A stretch of 64,000 nucleotides of DNA, from assembly GCA_003024785.1 (NCBI GenBank), contig PUQB01000087.1, forward strand, positions 252,714 through 316,713. The letters run 5' to 3'. Shown piece after piece: positions 12,324 through 24,948 of the stretch. Under the pieces are notes generated by a model. It was given only the letters and a program-made list of their open reading frames with translations, was not told the DNA's origin and ran no database searches. Within the stretch, counting starts at the first letter, position 1. Every line of letters begins with the position of its first letter. The position numbers and the translations under genes are program-made. The stretch comes from Selaginella tamariscina (taxonomy: Eukaryota > Streptophyta > Lycopodiopsida > Selaginellales > Selaginellaceae).

Positions 12324-12701
12324 ATGCTCGAGCGAGTCGAACAGACAGATTTCTTTCAATTTGGAAACGTTCGGAAAGTGCTTGCTGCATATGACCTGAT
12401 ACAGCAAGTTAAGAACATGTTGGATGATCGGAACTGTCTCCTGGAACTGCATGACCAGTTCATATTCCCAGAGTGGTCATCGTGTAGAAGCCTCTGGACA
12501 GATCTAGTTACGGGTATCTGCAGGAGGCTAAGAAAACGAAGAAGCGCCTCTTCATGGACAGCACGTACGTCCATGGAAAATAAAGCTAAGAAACTATTTG
12601 ATGAAATGCCCCAGAAGAATGTTGCAATGATAAGAGGGCATGCATATAAGTTCTACAAGTTATCATATATCATGCTTCTTGTTCTTCTAAGCATCCATTA
12701 A
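12324..12701 (+). pseudogene. ORF ending in a PPR-like fragment
   Basis: The first ~80 residues are unrecognised and may continue the preceding gene, since a TTTTTGCCCTTAATAG acceptor-like site ends at 12320. The end of the ORF contains KAKKLFDEMPQKNVAM, the C-terminal half of a PPR motif, immediately followed by unrelated sequence. It may be a chimera of the broken oxygenase-family gene with a PPR scrap. Expression cannot be judged. Confidence 0.35.
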
Positions 12702-13408
12702 CACGAAAACAGGTTCCCACTCCATTCTAGTTTCGATCATTCTTATTTACGGGGATGATAGGCTTCAGAACGTGAGTTTACACAAACAATGCGCGTATAC
12801 GTGTGCGTCTATATGTATCCTTACCACAGAAGATGTTACGAAGACTCGGGCATCTGCTTTATGTATATAGATCACCACAGTCTTTCCGCTCTTCTCCAGC
12901 ACTGCTGTAAACTTTGCGTTGGCCAGTGGAACACTCAATGAAACAGCAAACAACCATTTTACCAAGTTACAGTCTTCTTGTATCATGAGTCTGTACTGTA
13001 CATACATGTATTCAGTATGACTCGAGGGCCATCTTGCAATGTTCAATAACATAACATAGCAGACACGATAACATGTGCTTGTGGGGAACAAGGTTTTTCC
13101 CTTAACACTTAACAAATGCAAGTCTATAACAGGTTTTTTAATTTAGGTCAGCCTTATTTATTCATATTTATTGTAATGGACAATCCTGCATTATCTAGAT
13201 GTGTGATCGATTGCTTTCTCTATGCTGGTGCATTCCTACGTACTTAAATCATCCGATGGGCCATCTTCATGTTGATCATGGAAGCTTAAAGGTCACACAG
13301 CGTAGGAGGTGTGATTTACACTATAAAAGGTAAGTTTCTTTCTTAGAATTTTAGGTTTTTAAAATTTTAGGTTTTTACTTTCTTCAGGCACAGTTCCCGC
13401 ATCTTTCT
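12702..13408. other. Spacer and putative 5' region of the kinase gene
   Basis: No gene seen. ctataaaagg at 13321-13330 resembles a TATA box. gtaagt at 13330 together with ctttcttcag ending at 13387 could instead bound a small 5'-UTR intron just before the kinase start. The two readings overlap and cannot be separated without transcripts. Confidence 0.4.
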
Positions 13409-14353
13409 ATGGAAGACTTGCCACCTGAGGAGGCATTCCCACGCCTTGCAGCGTCGTACTCTATTGTCAAGCTAATCAGATCTGGATCACAAGGCGATGT
13501 ATTCTTAGCATCAAAGAAGAATGTGAACAATGTAGTAGCATGTAAGTCGATTTTAGAGGGGGTAGAAACAGCATCAAGGGAGATCAGCATCCTGAAAAAG
13601 CTTAAGGGATGTCCGGGTGTGATCACCTTACACGAAGTAATAGAGGAGGAGAATTCCACAGCATGTCACTTGATTACAGAATTGTGCAGTTTGGATTTGG
13701 TTGACCGAGTGCAAAGAAATGGAGGAGGCTTGTATGAGAAAGAAGCTGCATTCATCGTCAAGAGCTTAGCGAGAACCTTAAAAAGCATACACGGGTTAGG
13801 GATTCTCCACAGAGACATGAAACTTGGCAATGTTTCTAATCACACAGGAGTCCCACCTTACGAAGTTAAGTTGATTGACTTTGGAATGTCCATAGATGGC
13901 TTCAAGAAGAGAACCATATTAGGCAGTGTCTGTGGTACCGAAGAATGCATAGCTCCTGAAGTGCTAGTGAATGGTGAATATTCTCCAGCATCTGATGTCT
14001 GGGGATTGGGACTCATCATGCATGAGATCTTGTCTGGTAAGAGAGCGTTTTCCAACATTAAAGTCAATGTGGATGAGAGATTGAAAGCTCAAGAAGATCT
14101 ACCCAGGTTATTGGATTGGAATGGTGTAAGTGTCGAATCAAAGGAGCTAATACTTGGTATGCTGGATATGAACCCCAGAAAGAGGTTCACTACAGACCAA
14201 GTACTTAACCATCCTTGGATTTGCAAGTTTGACGATGGAGGCCTTGGTTCAGAACTGGTAAAGAGGAAGATTAAAAGAAACAGTGACCTGGTTGACGATC
14301 TTTTACCAGAGAAGAAAAGAATTAGAAGAACTGGTACATCTCTGCTGCTGTAA
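13409..14353 (+). CDS. CAMK-like Ser/Thr protein kinase
   Basis: A single uninterrupted 314-residue ORF spanning a whole kinase domain. Visible elements are a glycine loop SGSQGDV (about residues 25-31, first Gly replaced by Arg), VACK with Lys46, the alpha-C Glu58, catalytic loop HRDMKLGN (134-141), DFG (157-159), CGTEECIAPE (175-184) and DVWGLG. The catalytic residues are all present, so activity is expected. The domain resembles plant CDPK/PEPC-kinase-type kinases, but there are no EF hands. The short C-terminal tail (285-308) is strongly basic (KRKIKR ... KKRIRR), like a bipartite nuclear signal. No intron interrupts the coding region. Confidence 0.9.
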   Translation: MEDLPPEEAFPRLAASYSIVKLIRSGSQGDVFLASKKNVNNVVACKSILEGVETASREISILKKLKGCPGVITLHEVIEEENSTACHLITELCSLDLVDRVQRNGGGLYEKEAAFIVKSLARTLKSIHGLGILHRDMKLGNVSNHTGVPPYEVKLIDFGMSIDGFKKRTILGSVCGTEECIAPEVLVNGEYSPASDVWGLGLIMHEILSGKRAFSNIKVNVDERLKAQEDLPRLLDWNGVSVESKELILGMLDMNPRKRFTTDQVLNHPWICKFDDGGLGSELVKRKIKRNSDLVDDLLPEKKRIRRTGTSLLL

Positions 14354-14479
14354 AGACATACTCCTATAAATCTAATGTTATCTGCTACTTGAATGTTAAT
14401 GTAAGTAATGAACACTAGATCGCAACGTACTAGATAATGAGTCGTTTTGAAGAAACAAGTACCAATGTTTAGACATTGG

Positions 14480-15830
14480 ATCGAAGAGAGCCCTGTCTTG
14501 GTGAACTAACTCCCCATGACCATCACATGTTCCTCTCTGGTATTTGATCAAATATCTTACATGCCTTGGAAACATTCCCATCCCTGGCGTACCCAGCTTC
14601 CCCTTCGGCGGATGCACTGATCATGAATAGGCCGTTCTTCGTGACATTCTATCAAAGAGCTTCTTAGCTTCTCACAGATGCCCGGAGCAGTAAGGATGGC
14701 AGTCCAGGAAATTGGATTAGGATTGAGCATCTCGATGAACAAGCTCCTTGCTTCTGCACGATGACCACTCTCGGAATGTGCAGTTCCAGGAGTTCCCTTA
14801 ATATGCAGCAATCATCAGATTCCACGGCTCAGGGATGGCATCGTTTTGCGACTGCTGCGCAAACCGAAGAAGAGTTTGGATAGTAATCTATCTGTTCGAT
14901 GATCGCTTGAGGAACTTAGCCTGGATTGTGTAAGGTCCACACACAACGTGTATCTGCGTCAACATGTGTGTTTCACATTAACAAATATACATGTACGGTG
15001 AAATAGGTTAACGACACTTACCAAGTTCTGAATATATTGCACCGTATATCATATTCAGTTTCGACAACCGATCGAAGAGCGCCTGGCTTATTGAACATCC
15101 ACATATACTGCGTATTCATCACGTTAATGAGCTTATGTTCCTCTCTGGTATTTGATCTATCATCATGGTGTTCCATGAAACGGACTCCTTGTCATGCCTC
15201 TTATTACAATCCTTGTCACACAGTGGTGTGCGTATGCAGCTAGCTTATACAACGTCTGGCTTCTCCATGAGATCAAACAATCTTCAGGGTTCTGAAAGTT
15301 CACCACTCCGGGCATATGCACTGGCTCGTCTTTCTCCGGCATTCCTTCTCGCCTCCGGAATCTGCTCATTCTGGGCATACCCTGTTAACATCACATTCCA
15401 CCCTCTCGGGGATCTCATCAAAGAATCTCTTGGCTTCTTCTAGGAATATGTACTGATCGTGTTGTCCATGAATACCATGCTTTCTATCAAAGAGCTTCTT
15501 AGTCTCGCAGTAACTCAGGAGATTGGGTTAGGATCTTTAACAATCTCCTTGCTTGTGCAGTTCCAGGAGACAGAGTTTCGCTGTGGCATTTCATCGAACA
15601 TGTTCTTGGCATGCTGCAGATGCCCATACCAGGCAATCATCACGTTGCACGAGTATGCATTGGCATCGAACACTTTGCGTGCGTCCTCTATACTGTTGCA
15701 TTTTCCCAACATTTCAATTAAAAGATCTGTCTGTTCAATGCTCGCTTGCAAGGACCTCAGCGTGGAGCTGCTTCCCAAGTTCCCAGTCAGGGTCCGTCTG
15801 CATATTCTATATATAATGGATTAGACTGCG
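14480..15830 (-). pseudogene. Decayed PPR gene fragment
   Basis: Minus-strand frames show scattered PPR pieces: SIEDARKVFDA and AKNMFDEMPQRNSVSWN near 15600-15720, and EARSLFIEMLNPNPISWTAIL near 14690-14760. Stops and frame changes break them. Short internal duplications, such as the segment tcctctctggtatttgatc at 14529 and 15137 and tatcaaagagcttcttag at 14651 and 15483, mark old repeat units. No start, E motif or DYW domain can be traced. It is probably a dead relative of the S-type PPR gene at 31-34 kb. Confidence 0.7.
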
Positions 15831-18732
15831 TGTGGATGTATTTACCTGGACATTTGTGTCTGTGTATAAGCTTATGAAAACAAGTTCTTTCAACCAGCTT
15901 GACAGGTTGATAGAATTAAACAGACTAAAATGCACGTTTGATATATCATGTATATATGTGTACATACATGTGTTTCCGTGTGCAAATCAAAAATCACGCC
16001 AGCCACATCATCACTGCTTCTTGCCATCACAGCTTCCTGCATTGGCTCAAAACCCTAGGAAATGGCGGGAAAATGTGTGTTACAAATTTAACTTAACACA
16101 GTGTAGATTACATTATGTCTTAACAACAGGCCAATTGAATTGCATAGGTTTGAAGAGATATTCAATAGAATTAAGATTACAATACATAATTAATAGTGTT
16201 CATTAAATTTTGATTGCCTAATCTGATTAAAGATTAAAGATTTTAAGAATATAACTATTAATTATTATTATAGCTGGCATGTGAAAGAGATAATTGTACT
16301 GGATTTACTAGTAAAGTCATAATAGGCTTAAGGTTGAACCAGCAAATATGTATGCTAATGGAAAAGATTAAAAAATGTAAAAATGTAAAAATGTAAAAAG
16401 TGTGGTTATACTAATGAAAGGTGTGTTTTTAAACAAGGTGCTTTTTTATGTCCCAATGTTAATGATACTACCAAGTTAAAGATGATGAAGTTTTTACACT
16501 TGGTTTCAGATAATACCATTGCTTTTGCAATAAATTTAAAAGTTAAAGCCCATTATACTCATGTATCTTCATGTCAATATTACTGCCCCTTCAACATTGT
16601 TAAGCTATTGTTGCACTTTCAACAAGAAATGTTTAAGAGCAAATATAAGTAGATATGCATTTAAAATAAAGAATGTTTTCACATGTTAATTAATGCATTT
16701 AGGAGCAATAGTACATGAAGTTTTGGCATGCATGTGCTATGATAAGGCCAAAATATACTTTAAGAGTTTTAAGTTATCGAATAATGTGTGATAAACAATT
16801 GAAAACGAAGTATGAGAACAATCTTGACTTAAAATTGTTAAACAAGGTTGAAAAACATATGGATGCACCAGTATTACAAATGGTTAATTGGATATCCAAT
16901 TCAAAAATATAATTAACTTTATGATTTTAAATGTTCAAAATTAAAAAATTTTGGGCAATGTAAATGCTTTTTATAATTATAAATTAGGTGCATATCTTTG
17001 GGGTCTTATTAAGAAGACGATTAAGCATGTTAATTGTGTAAATGTTTTTCACATAATTATTAATAATGCAGATAATTATGTTTTGAACTCTTAACTATAT
17101 ATAGAAAGGCTTCATTCTATACTAATTAGGTGAAATTTATTAATAAAGAACTCCACCTTTAATAAGGTAAGTACATGTTTGTGCATGTGTACATTTGTTA
17201 TTGCTTGCACATGTGTGTGGCATTATTAATGCATGTGTTATAGATTTATACATATAAATACGCTTACTTTATAGCATAAGGTTTTTTAATATAGCTTAAG
17301 TTACATATTTGCATATCAATTTGTGAATTTTAAAGTTCAGAATAAACTTCTGAATTTCTTTAAATCAAATAAATTCAAAAGTATCAAAACGATAGAGAAT
17401 ACAAAATATAATATAAATTTAGAATTTTGAGTGAAAATCAAGTCTTAAAACTTATAATTATGATTGATGTTCTTAAGATTGGATGATAGAGAACGGGCCA
17501 CAATGAAATATATTTAGATGCACATACAATAATATGAAAAACATTTACTAACTTGGTAGGTTATGCTATATAACGAACTTCAATCTATTGCAAGGAAGCT
17601 AAAAAAGAGCTTTTCAACTATATACAATTGAGACATATAGTAATCTGTCTGCTTAGCCAGTCAATATCAATCAATTTCTATTTATAATTATAAAAAGAAT
17701 CAAAACACATGACATCTAATAAATAGTAAGAGAAGAGCTATACTCTTGAATTATATTTATACTCCTGAAATTTAATTTAAAACTTCATAAATTTCAAAAT
17801 TAAAAATTAAAAAATATTTTTTAAAAATCAATAAAAATTTATAATTAATTTGTATTTTATTATATTTAAGTCCAAATACAATCTATTAAACCTATATATC
17901 ACAATATAATATAACTATTTTAGAAATATTTATTTTTTATTATGATAATTTTTTGACATTTAAAACTTAATAAACTTTAATTATTTCATGTCACAATAAG
18001 TGGTTATTGAATGGGAGATTAGAGATAACACACATGTTACCCATTGTTACAAGTTGTTTACAATATATTTTGGATTGAAAATATGTTTTTAGTTAATATT
18101 ATTATTTTAAAAATTAAAATATTATAATTAAAGTTTTTTAATAATTTTTAGAGGGGTATATATCTAAATATAAAATTTTTAAGGGTATATATATAAATAT
18201 AATAAATTTCAAGAATATAAATGTAATTTTCTCAAATTTTAACAAGATGCAAGTATTACATTGTTGAAGGTGCTTTGCATACGAGATCTCTTGTTAAGGA
18301 GCTATAATATATACAGCAAATATACATAGAACCTTGTAATATATTTAATCATCCACCTTAAACATAGCTATTGCTAAGTTATTGTTAGACTGTAAACACC
18401 ATGTTTATGTGATACATTATAAATATTTAAGGAATTAAAACATAAAATATATTAGTAGGCTTAGAATTATCAAAGTTTATAATCTATATTTAAAATAATG
18501 ATTTAGATTTTATTTTAATTTTAAATTTCATATCTTATATTTAAATTTATCATACTAAAAAAATTATATCCTATATCTAAATTATATAATAGAGGAAAAA
18601 TTTAATATCCAAGAATATGCCCTAATTAAAGTTTAGTCAACCTTAACTTTATTTAATAAAATTATAATTATATAAAAATCAACTAATAATATTTATATTC
18701 AAGATAAAAAACTTGCATACTTATGTGTGCAT

Positions 18733-18737
<5 letters not shown>

Positions 18738-18797
<60 letters not shown>
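18738..18797. repeat. (TA)n microsatellite
   Basis: About 60 bp of uninterrupted alternating T and A. Confidence 0.95.
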
Positions 18798-18799
<2 letters not shown>

Positions 18800-18939
18800 T
18801 ATTTAAATAAAACAAAAGTCAACTATGTGGAACATTCAAATTTTTTTCTATGAGTTTAGCAACATCGCCTCGTCTAGCCGTCACGTGACTTTTAAGTTAG
18901 ATTACTATGTAGTTAGTGGTTCCAACAGTTATTATTACA

Positions 18940-19105
18940 AACAGTGACTTAACATTATTTTTATCATTAAATTATGATTTACAAATGGTGATTTGGCATT
19001 ATTTTTATCATTAAATTGTGATCTATGGTGACTTTCTATCGTTACAAATGGTGACTTGGCATTATTTTTATCATTAAATTGTAATCTATAAATGGTGATT
19101 ATTTA
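18940..19105. repeat. Degenerate tandem repeat, GGTGACTTGGCATTATTTTTATC type
   Basis: Four imperfect copies of a unit containing the segment gcattatttttatcattaaatt, spaced about 50-65 bp, at about 18950, 18995, 19058 and (shortened) 19097. Confidence 0.7.
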
Positions 19106-19884
19106 TCATTAAATTAGGGTTTAAAAATTGTTTCAAATGCGTACTCCATCTGACTGAAAGTAATAAACACATGAAATCAGAATAATAACAATTTCATTTT
19201 AACATATATAAATATATATTATATAAAAGTAGACTTGCGTGTGACATATGGAGCTTATTTAACTTTATAAACATGTATGTTTGTAATTAGAAATATATAT
19301 AACATTTAAATTTGAGTGTAAAATTAACATTTTAAATTTATATGTATTTATATATATATACTTTCTCTTTATATATTTAGTTGGTTATAATATATTCACG
19401 TACAAGTGAAAAAAGGAAAAAAAAATACTTATAATTGTGAATCCAGTGTAGTATCAATTGTGATTTAAAAAATATATATTAATTAGATAGTTTAAATTTT
19501 ACTTTAGTTATTTTAAAAATAATAATTTTAAAAAGGTTACAATAAGGTGTATCCTAATGGGTTTAAATTGTATTTAAAAATCATAATTTAAAAAAATTTC
19601 CTAGTTATTAGAGTATAATGTTATGTGCATTATGTCAAAATAAAGGTTGGGCCGTCCTATTTTTATGTAGAATGTATGATATCTTAAACTAAATTCACCA
19701 TTTGAAGCTTTAATAATTATACACATATGTATATTTTTGCTAATGTTAGAATAGTACTTAGGCATCATAGAATTTTTAAGTTTACACATGTTTTATTAGG
19801 AAAGTATAACGGGGAAAATACCAAAAACAATATATATGGTGAAAAATACAAGAGTTAAAGAAGAATATAGAATTACGGAATACG

Positions 19885-19990
19885 GAAGTGCCAGAGGGAA
19901 CCGGAATACAACAGTGCCAGAGGGAACCGGAATACGTCAGTGCCAGAGGGAACCGGAATACAACAGTGCCAGAGGGAACCGGAATACGGC
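19885..19990. repeat. 26-bp minisatellite
   Basis: About four head-to-tail copies of a 26-bp unit with core agtgccagagggaaccgg. Because 26 is not a multiple of three, translation cycles through three frames. The ORF at 19836-20069 is therefore a by-product, not a gene. Confidence 0.9.
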
Positions 19991-20498
19991 AGTTCTAAGT
20001 ATCAGCGTATTACGTCTAAGGAGCAATTATCATAACGACATTAAGGAAGTTACGCAACCAACTGGATAAGATTCAAAGGAAGTTACGATAATTGAATGTA
20101 CTGGACTGGAAGTGTGGATATAGGGGTAGGAAAGCATCCCGGGGTATACTGAATATTGTATTATGTTTTGACAATATATACTCTTCTCTTACTCTCATAC
20201 TTCTTTATCTTACTTGAATTCTACTTCTTATTTCTATTGCGTTTGGGATCCGCACTACTACTTGCTATATCTATTCTCTTTCTACTATCTTTGATATCTT
20301 ACTTGATTATTTGATTTCTACTGCATCAAGATCTGCAGTATACATGCTATATCTTTACTCTTCTTACTTTCTCTATGGTATCTTACTTGATTCTTTGATT
20401 CTACTTCTCATTTCTACTGCATCGAGGTTGCAGTACTTCTTGCTATATCTTTTCTCTTCTCACTCCCGTTTGACCATCTGAGGATTGGTTTCTAGTTT

Positions 20499-20885
20499 GT
20501 TTGTGAGTCTGTCACCCTTATTACGGGTCTGTTTGTCTGTTTGTTACCCTTATTACGGGTTTGTTTGTGAGTTTGTCACCCTTATTACGGGTTTGTTTGT
20601 GAATCTGTCACCCTTATTACGGGTTTGTTTGTGAGTCTATCACCCTTATTACGGGTTTGTCTGTCTGTCTGTCACCCTTATTACGGGTCTGTTTATTAGT
20701 TTGTCACCCTTATTACGGGTTTGTCTGCAAGTCTGTCACCCTTATTACGGATTTGTCTATTTGTCTGTCACCCTTATTACGGGTTTGTTTGTCTGTTTGT
20801 TACCCTTATTACGAATTTGTCTATGAGTTTGTTACCCTTATTACGGGTTTGTCTATCTGTTTGTCACCCTTATTACGGGTCTGTT
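20499..20885. repeat. 32-bp minisatellite, about 12 copies
   Basis: Contiguous units with core cacccttattacgggtttgt and a more variable half (ttgtgagtctgt). Copies differ by scattered substitutions, with no spacers. The 132-aa ORF 20657-21055 is repeat-derived. Confidence 0.9.
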
Positions 20886-23807
20886 ATATGCTATACCCAT
20901 ATGTGATGGGATCTGCAGTTCTACATGATACATACCTTGCATCCTTACTCTTTCCTGACCTTCTGAAATCTGATTTATACTTTACATTTGTTCTTTCATA
21001 TTCCGATAGACTCTTAATATGGGTTTGTCTGTGGCGACCACTGCTACGTTTTTGACTATAGGATTTTCTTGGCGTAACACTAAAGAATTAGATATTAAGT
21101 TACATTATGAATCATTTGTTTTGAGTTACCATATATACACATATTTCTAAACACACACACACACACATATTAAAGTTGTCTCACATTACTCCATAGCTTA
21201 AATTGCTAATATTAATATACATATGTACTTTATTTTATATATATTATATCTTCAAACATATAATATGTGTCGGGTGTGTTAAAATGATATTTACTCTCCA
21301 CCCTAATTAAACTTTAATATAAATACACGTGTATTAATTCAAGGTATGATTTTAAAAGTATACTCTATATATCAAATTACTGTAATTTAGTTTACATTTA
21401 TTATTTTTATAAACCATCTAGTTAAGACATATTATTAAAATATATTGTTTAAACCCTTTTACCTTAAATTCATAATATTATTAATATATTTTATTTTTAA
21501 TGATTAAGGTTAAACCTACTAACACACATGCTCACCATTGGTGGACTTAAAATAGTTTATAAATTAAGGATTCATCTTAAGGATAAATTTAATTACTTAA
21601 CTATTTAATGATCCTTAACATAGTTATTATCTTTTAATTTGATTATGTTACTTAATTGTTATCTTTGATTTAATCTTTAATCTTTATATTTAAACTTCTT
21701 TTTCTTTTTTCCATTTTATAAACTTTTTAAGGTTTTTGAATCGACTTAAGTTAGACCTTTAACTCAATTATTATCTTTAACATAACAAGTTTATTTTTAA
21801 GTTAATTATCTTAATCAAATTATTATTTTTAATAATATAGTGAATTTATTCATAAGTTAGACTCTTAACTCAATTGTTATATTTAATACGATGAGTTTAT
21901 TTTTAATCCATTTATTATTTTTAAATAATGAATTTACCTTTAATTTAATTATTATTCTTAACCTAATAAGTTTACTCTTAACCCAATTATTTATTTTTAA
22001 TCATCCATGTCAATAGTCTCTATAGTGTCACAGGTTTGAGATGTTTTTGAATAAGATTTAAAATGGTCGTTAATGGGGTGTTAATGACATATTGAACAAA
22101 TCCACAAAATAAACTTATTATATTCTAATACACATGTTTATTGTTAGTGGGCTAAATATTTAATAATTATTATTAATTAATGTAACCTTAATTTAGTTTT
22201 TATCCTTAATTTAATGAGTTTATCTCTTTTAACCAGTTATTATTCTTAATTTGGTGAGTTTATATTTAAACTCATAAAACTTGGTTTAACTATTAAATGA
22301 TTCTTAACTTAATTATTATTTTTAACTTTGTGATTTTATTCTTAAGTTAGACATTTAACCTCATTTTTATTCTTAATTTAATGAATTTATTCTTAAGTTG
22401 AATCATTATTTAATAACCCTTAATTAAGTTTTTATTCTTAACTTAATGAATTTATTTCTAAATTAAACCTCTAACCCAATTGTTATCTTTAACTTAATGA
22501 ATTTACCATTAATTCCCACAATATGTAAAGTTCCTCAAATAAACTTATTATATATAATAATACATATCCACCATTAATTATTTAATTTAACTATTTTGTT
22601 GAATCCTTACACCTTAACTTAATGTCCTAACCCTTAAAGCTAATTCTTAACTCTCTCTCAAGTATGTCCTAACCCTTAAAGCTAATTATTATTAATATAT
22701 TATGTAACTTTTCTTAACTCTCTTAAGTTAATGTGTATATGTAATAATTCTCTTTTTTAAATATACAATGATCTCTCTTTCTTTAATACTTTAATACATT
22801 AAAATTTTTTTTATAACTTAAGTTAGTGTGTGTACGCTGTATGCGATAACATATTTATAAATTACTATGTATATGTGATAATTTTATTTTTTTTTCTTTC
22901 AGATTTTTATGTATATGTGATGTCAAGACCTATAAAATAAGAAGATAAATTAATTACTTAGCATTATAAGAAATCGGCCAATAACCTAGGACTTATATAT
23001 TGTTACGAATTTGAATTTGAATTTATAGTTTTAATTTAAATTTAAACTTTTTATTCTAGAGATAAATCTAAACCTTTAGTTCTGGATTTTTGCACCATCC
23101 GTTTTTTTGATATTTTTAATATCAACATCAACATTAAATTAATATATTTTGGTGGTTTTAAAATGTGATAACTTAATTTTTTATTTGTCTGTGTATATGT
23201 GATAACATATGCAATTTCTCTATCTCTTATTATATCGAATTACTATGTATATATAATTAATTTTTCTTTAATTTTAAAAAATTATTGTGTATATGTGATA
23301 ACTTAACTTTCTTTTCGTATCACTTCAAATCTTTCTACGTCTCGTTGTGTCAAGTCATACCTTGTTGCATAGCATAATCTACAAAAAAAAAAAAAAAAAC
23401 TTTTTATATAAAAGTCAATTAACTTTTACTTGTATGGGAAGGCAAACTTAAAACAAGCTATTTCACTATATAATGCTGAGGCCTAAAATAAAATTAAATC
23501 AAAAATTTAGTAATTTCTTTAAATTCAAGATTTAAAATAAAAAAAAATAATTTAGAATGTTTTAAAATAAAATTCAAATACCTAGGTATATTCTGGACGA
23601 ACGGCTGCTTATTTTCCATTCAATAAATAGGTACTACATCATACATCAGAAGCAACAAACACGTGTTTGTCCGGACCAATGCAAAGGAACAAACAATTAG
23701 CAAGTGGAGAACTTCAAGAATCGGCAAATAATTGTGTCCATCGACTATAAACTTCGATATCACCAACACTATATATCAGAAAATTAATCTACAAAGACAT
23801 TCATATA
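20886..23807. other. AT-rich spacer with a degenerate tandem array
   Basis: No gene seen. From about 21560 to 22520 the sequence consists of degenerate repeats of roughly 40-50 bp built on the phrase TTAATGAGTTTATTCTTAA ... TTTAACCCAATTATTATT. An A-run lies at 23383-23399. The last part before 23808 is the presumed promoter and 5' UTR of the terpene synthase gene; no convincing TATA box was identified. Confidence 0.55.
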
Positions 23808-24948
23808 TGGCTAGTGATAAGCTTCTCAAAGAGCTCTCAAGCATCACTCACTTCGAGTTACCCCAAATCAAAAGCACTATCCCATTCGACTGTTATCCAA
23901 TTTCGCTCGTGTCAACAATGAGGCTAACCAGCGCGCTATGCAGGTGCTTGGGATAACCAATAGCAAAGCTAAACTAAAGTTCATCCAGTCCAGAATGGCC
24001 ATGTGTGGAAGTTTCATGATTCCAAGAGGAGAAGATGATAACCGAATGATCCTCGCCAGCAAAAACATACTGGCTCTGTTCGTGATTGATGATATATTGG
24101 AATCTCAACCTGGACTCGCAAAGCATTTGCTCTGGTTGCTAGTGAATGATGGCTATGATGAGTCCTGCAACACAGGTAACATGTATACACTTCGGAAATT
24201 GCAGGAGAAATACTTACTTAGATTTACAGGGGAAGGATTTCAATATCCTTGCGAGTGGCTGTTCTTCCGAGAGGTACACTGTGAGCTCAAACGCCAGATG
24301 TCACCAGCATTATTCGAGCGCTACCACAGAGCTGTCATTGGTTTATACAATAAAGAGGTTGAAAAGGACGACATTCCAGATCCAGAGACATATCGCAGCA
24401 TGCGACGAAGAACTATTTTCATCGATGGCTCAGTATTCTTAGTCGGCCAGTTCTGCATGGGAGTCAGCCTGGACAAAGAAGATTACGAGTCTTCCGATTT
24501 CATTGATTTCATGGACGCCATTTCTGATCACTGCGCACTCACAAACGACTTGTTCTCTTTTAGGAAGGAGCTCTATAGCAAAATGTACTACTTCAACTGG
24601 ATCTCTGTGCTTATCAACCATGGCCTTAGTCTCCAAGCAGCAATCGGCAGAGTGTGCGACATGATTCTGGAGACTGAAGCCAATATATGGAAGCTGCAGA
24701 AGAAACTTGTTGAGAGAGCATGTGTGAACGGGAAGAAAGGTTTGCTCAAATATGTAAATGCTATGCCCTTGGCTGCTTCTGGCAACTTGAGGTGGAGTTT
24801 CATCACCGGGCGGTACCATGGATATAATAATCCTCTCATAACCGGCAAGGCGTTTCATGGAACCTGGCTGCTTCATCCTGAGGCTACCATTGTTCTTCAG
24901 CTGCAGGAATGCCATTATTCACATCCTTTTCTGATCACATATGATTGA
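23808..24948 (+). CDS. MTPSL: Microbial-type terpene synthase-like protein (MTPSL), one frame break
   Basis: A class I terpene synthase cyclising or ionising a prenyl diphosphate with bound Mg2+. The main ORF (23938-24948, 336 residues) has the aspartate-rich motif DDILE (51-55), the NSE-type metal motif NDLFSFRKE (203-211) and a C-terminal RY pair (GRYHG). The single alpha-domain size (~380 residues in all) and lack of introns fit the MTPSL family of non-seed plants rather than classical plant TPS. The N-terminus lies in another frame: ATG 23808 runs into IPFDCYP, and one base later the continuation FARVNNEANQRAM joins the main ORF. The break falls at about 23898-23903 (ccaattt). No transit peptide is evident, so a cytosolic enzyme is likely; product unknown. 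Confidence 0.9.

Larger units (their letters stand above)
15831..19884. other. AT-rich intergenic region
   Basis: No gene recognised; ORFs are short and of low complexity. It contains a (TA)n run at about 18738-18797 and a degenerate tandem repeat at 18940-19105, listed separately. Confidence 0.6.

Noticed and set aside
12765..13121. 118-aa minus-strand ORF
   Set aside because: No recognisable motif and it lies in the kinase gene's upstream region; probably chance.
20499..20885. CRISPR-like regular repeats
   Set aside because: Units are contiguous with no unique spacers, and the context is a plant nuclear genome; it is a minisatellite.
19836..21055. ORFs of 77 and 132 aa
   Set aside because: Repeat periods of 26 and 32 bp generate cyclic three-frame translations; no start context or family.
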